Part shown: positions 14,463 to 14,548 of the stretch, piece by piece
Numbering within the stretch: the stretch's first letter is position 1
How the letters are laid out: every line of letters begins with the position of its first letter
Assembly (NCBI GenBank): GCA_016871135.1
Contig: VFZQ01000044.1
Span: 1 to 14,548 of the forward strand
DNA length: 14,548 bases
DNA from: Acidobacteriota bacterium
Lineage (GTDB): Bacteria > Acidobacteriota > Terriglobia > Bryobacterales > Bryobacteraceae
Reading direction: 5' to 3'
The notes under the pieces: model-generated
Seen by the model: only the letters and a program-made list of their open reading frames with translations
Told to the model about the DNA's origin: nothing
Database searches by the model: none
Translations under genes and position numbers: made by a program

Positions 14463-14548
14463 TATAGAGACGACTTTCAAGCGTCCGGTGTAAACTGGGA
14501 TATGGGCAACCCTGCAGGCGTGCGTCGTGATTTCGATTCGCTCGAGAA
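14445..14548 (+). mobile_element. Left end of an IS630-type insertion sequence, cut by window edge
   Basis: Homology to the Oar-like receptor stops at a TA dinucleotide (14443-14444), the target duplicated by IS630 elements. Fifty-seven bases later a transposase-like start appears. The sequence between has an AT-rich run and a 6-bp inverted pair, TATTAT (14443-14448) and ATAATA (14459-14464), at the junction. The right end is outside the window, so terminal repeats cannot be compared. A second TA at 14446-14447 leaves the exact boundary uncertain by a few bases. Confidence 0.55.
14502..14548 (+). CDS. Probable IS630-family transposase, N-terminal 15 codons only
   Basis: The frame begins ATG GGC AAC and encodes MGNPAGVRRDFDSLE before the window ends. 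To my recollection this matches the very start of IS630-type transposases in Acidobacteria and relatives (MGNPxGVRRDFxALE, followed by a helix-turn-helix), which join and excise DNA at TA sites through a DDE domain. Only the first residues are visible, so the family call rests on this motif and on the interruption of the receptor gene just upstream. No Shine-Dalgarno precedes the ATG. Confidence 0.55.
   Translation, partial: MGNPAGVRRDFDSLE

Noticed and set aside
1..14548. CRISPR array, tRNA, rRNA or riboswitch
   Set aside because: No regularly spaced repeats, cloverleaf-like sequence or known riboswitch core was seen. The non-coding gaps are too short, except the RCC1 remnant region.

Overview
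The window is GC-rich (about 60% by eye) bacterial DNA with tightly packed genes. It most resembles Acidobacteriota of the Bryobacter/Solibacter type. This is an inference from gene content: a TonB-dependent receptor gene that opens with a carboxypeptidase-like regulatory domain (Oar-like), a quinoprotein alcohol dehydrogenase paired with a cytochrome c, an RCC1-repeat remnant, and many Sec signal peptides ending in ...AQ or ...AE. No rRNA, tRNA or CRISPR array was seen.

Layout. (1) 1-913, minus: an M20 metallopeptidase running off the left edge, divergent from the next block across only 34 bp. (2) 948-7420, plus: six closely spaced genes encoding a BtuB-like TonB-dependent receptor, two secreted TPR proteins, RNase III, and the stator pair MotA and MotB. 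Gaps are 17, -4, 4, 40 and -1 nt, so this is probably one transcription unit of mixed functions. (3) 10803-7417, minus: an AAA_14/DUF4143-type ATPase with damaged motifs, a diheme-type cytochrome c and a PQQ-dependent dehydrogenase. The dehydrogenase keeps the full Glu-Asn-Asp-Asp metal-ligand set of lanthanide enzymes. Its stop codon overlaps the motB stop head-on. (4) 10890-12197, plus: inositol-3-phosphate synthase, divergent from the ATPase across an AT-rich spacer. (5) 12198-12792, minus: a decayed RCC1-repeat gene split over four reading-frame segments. (6) 12813-14010, plus: a PAAR-like spike-tip protein overlapping a methyltransferase with an N-terminal zinc ribbon. (7) 14052-14548, plus: an Oar-like TonB receptor gene cut after about 131 codons by what looks like an IS630-type insertion, whose transposase start lies at the right edge.

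How the parts work together. The receptor imports a siderophore- or cobalamin-like ligand. MotAB forms an ion-driven stator. The cytochrome c and quinoprotein form a periplasmic alcohol-oxidising module that passes electrons to the respiratory chain. The right third (12.2-14.5 kb) is the accessory part: one dead gene, one insertion-disrupted gene and, between them, an intact PAAR/methyltransferase pair. That pair is the best candidate here for something not yet described.
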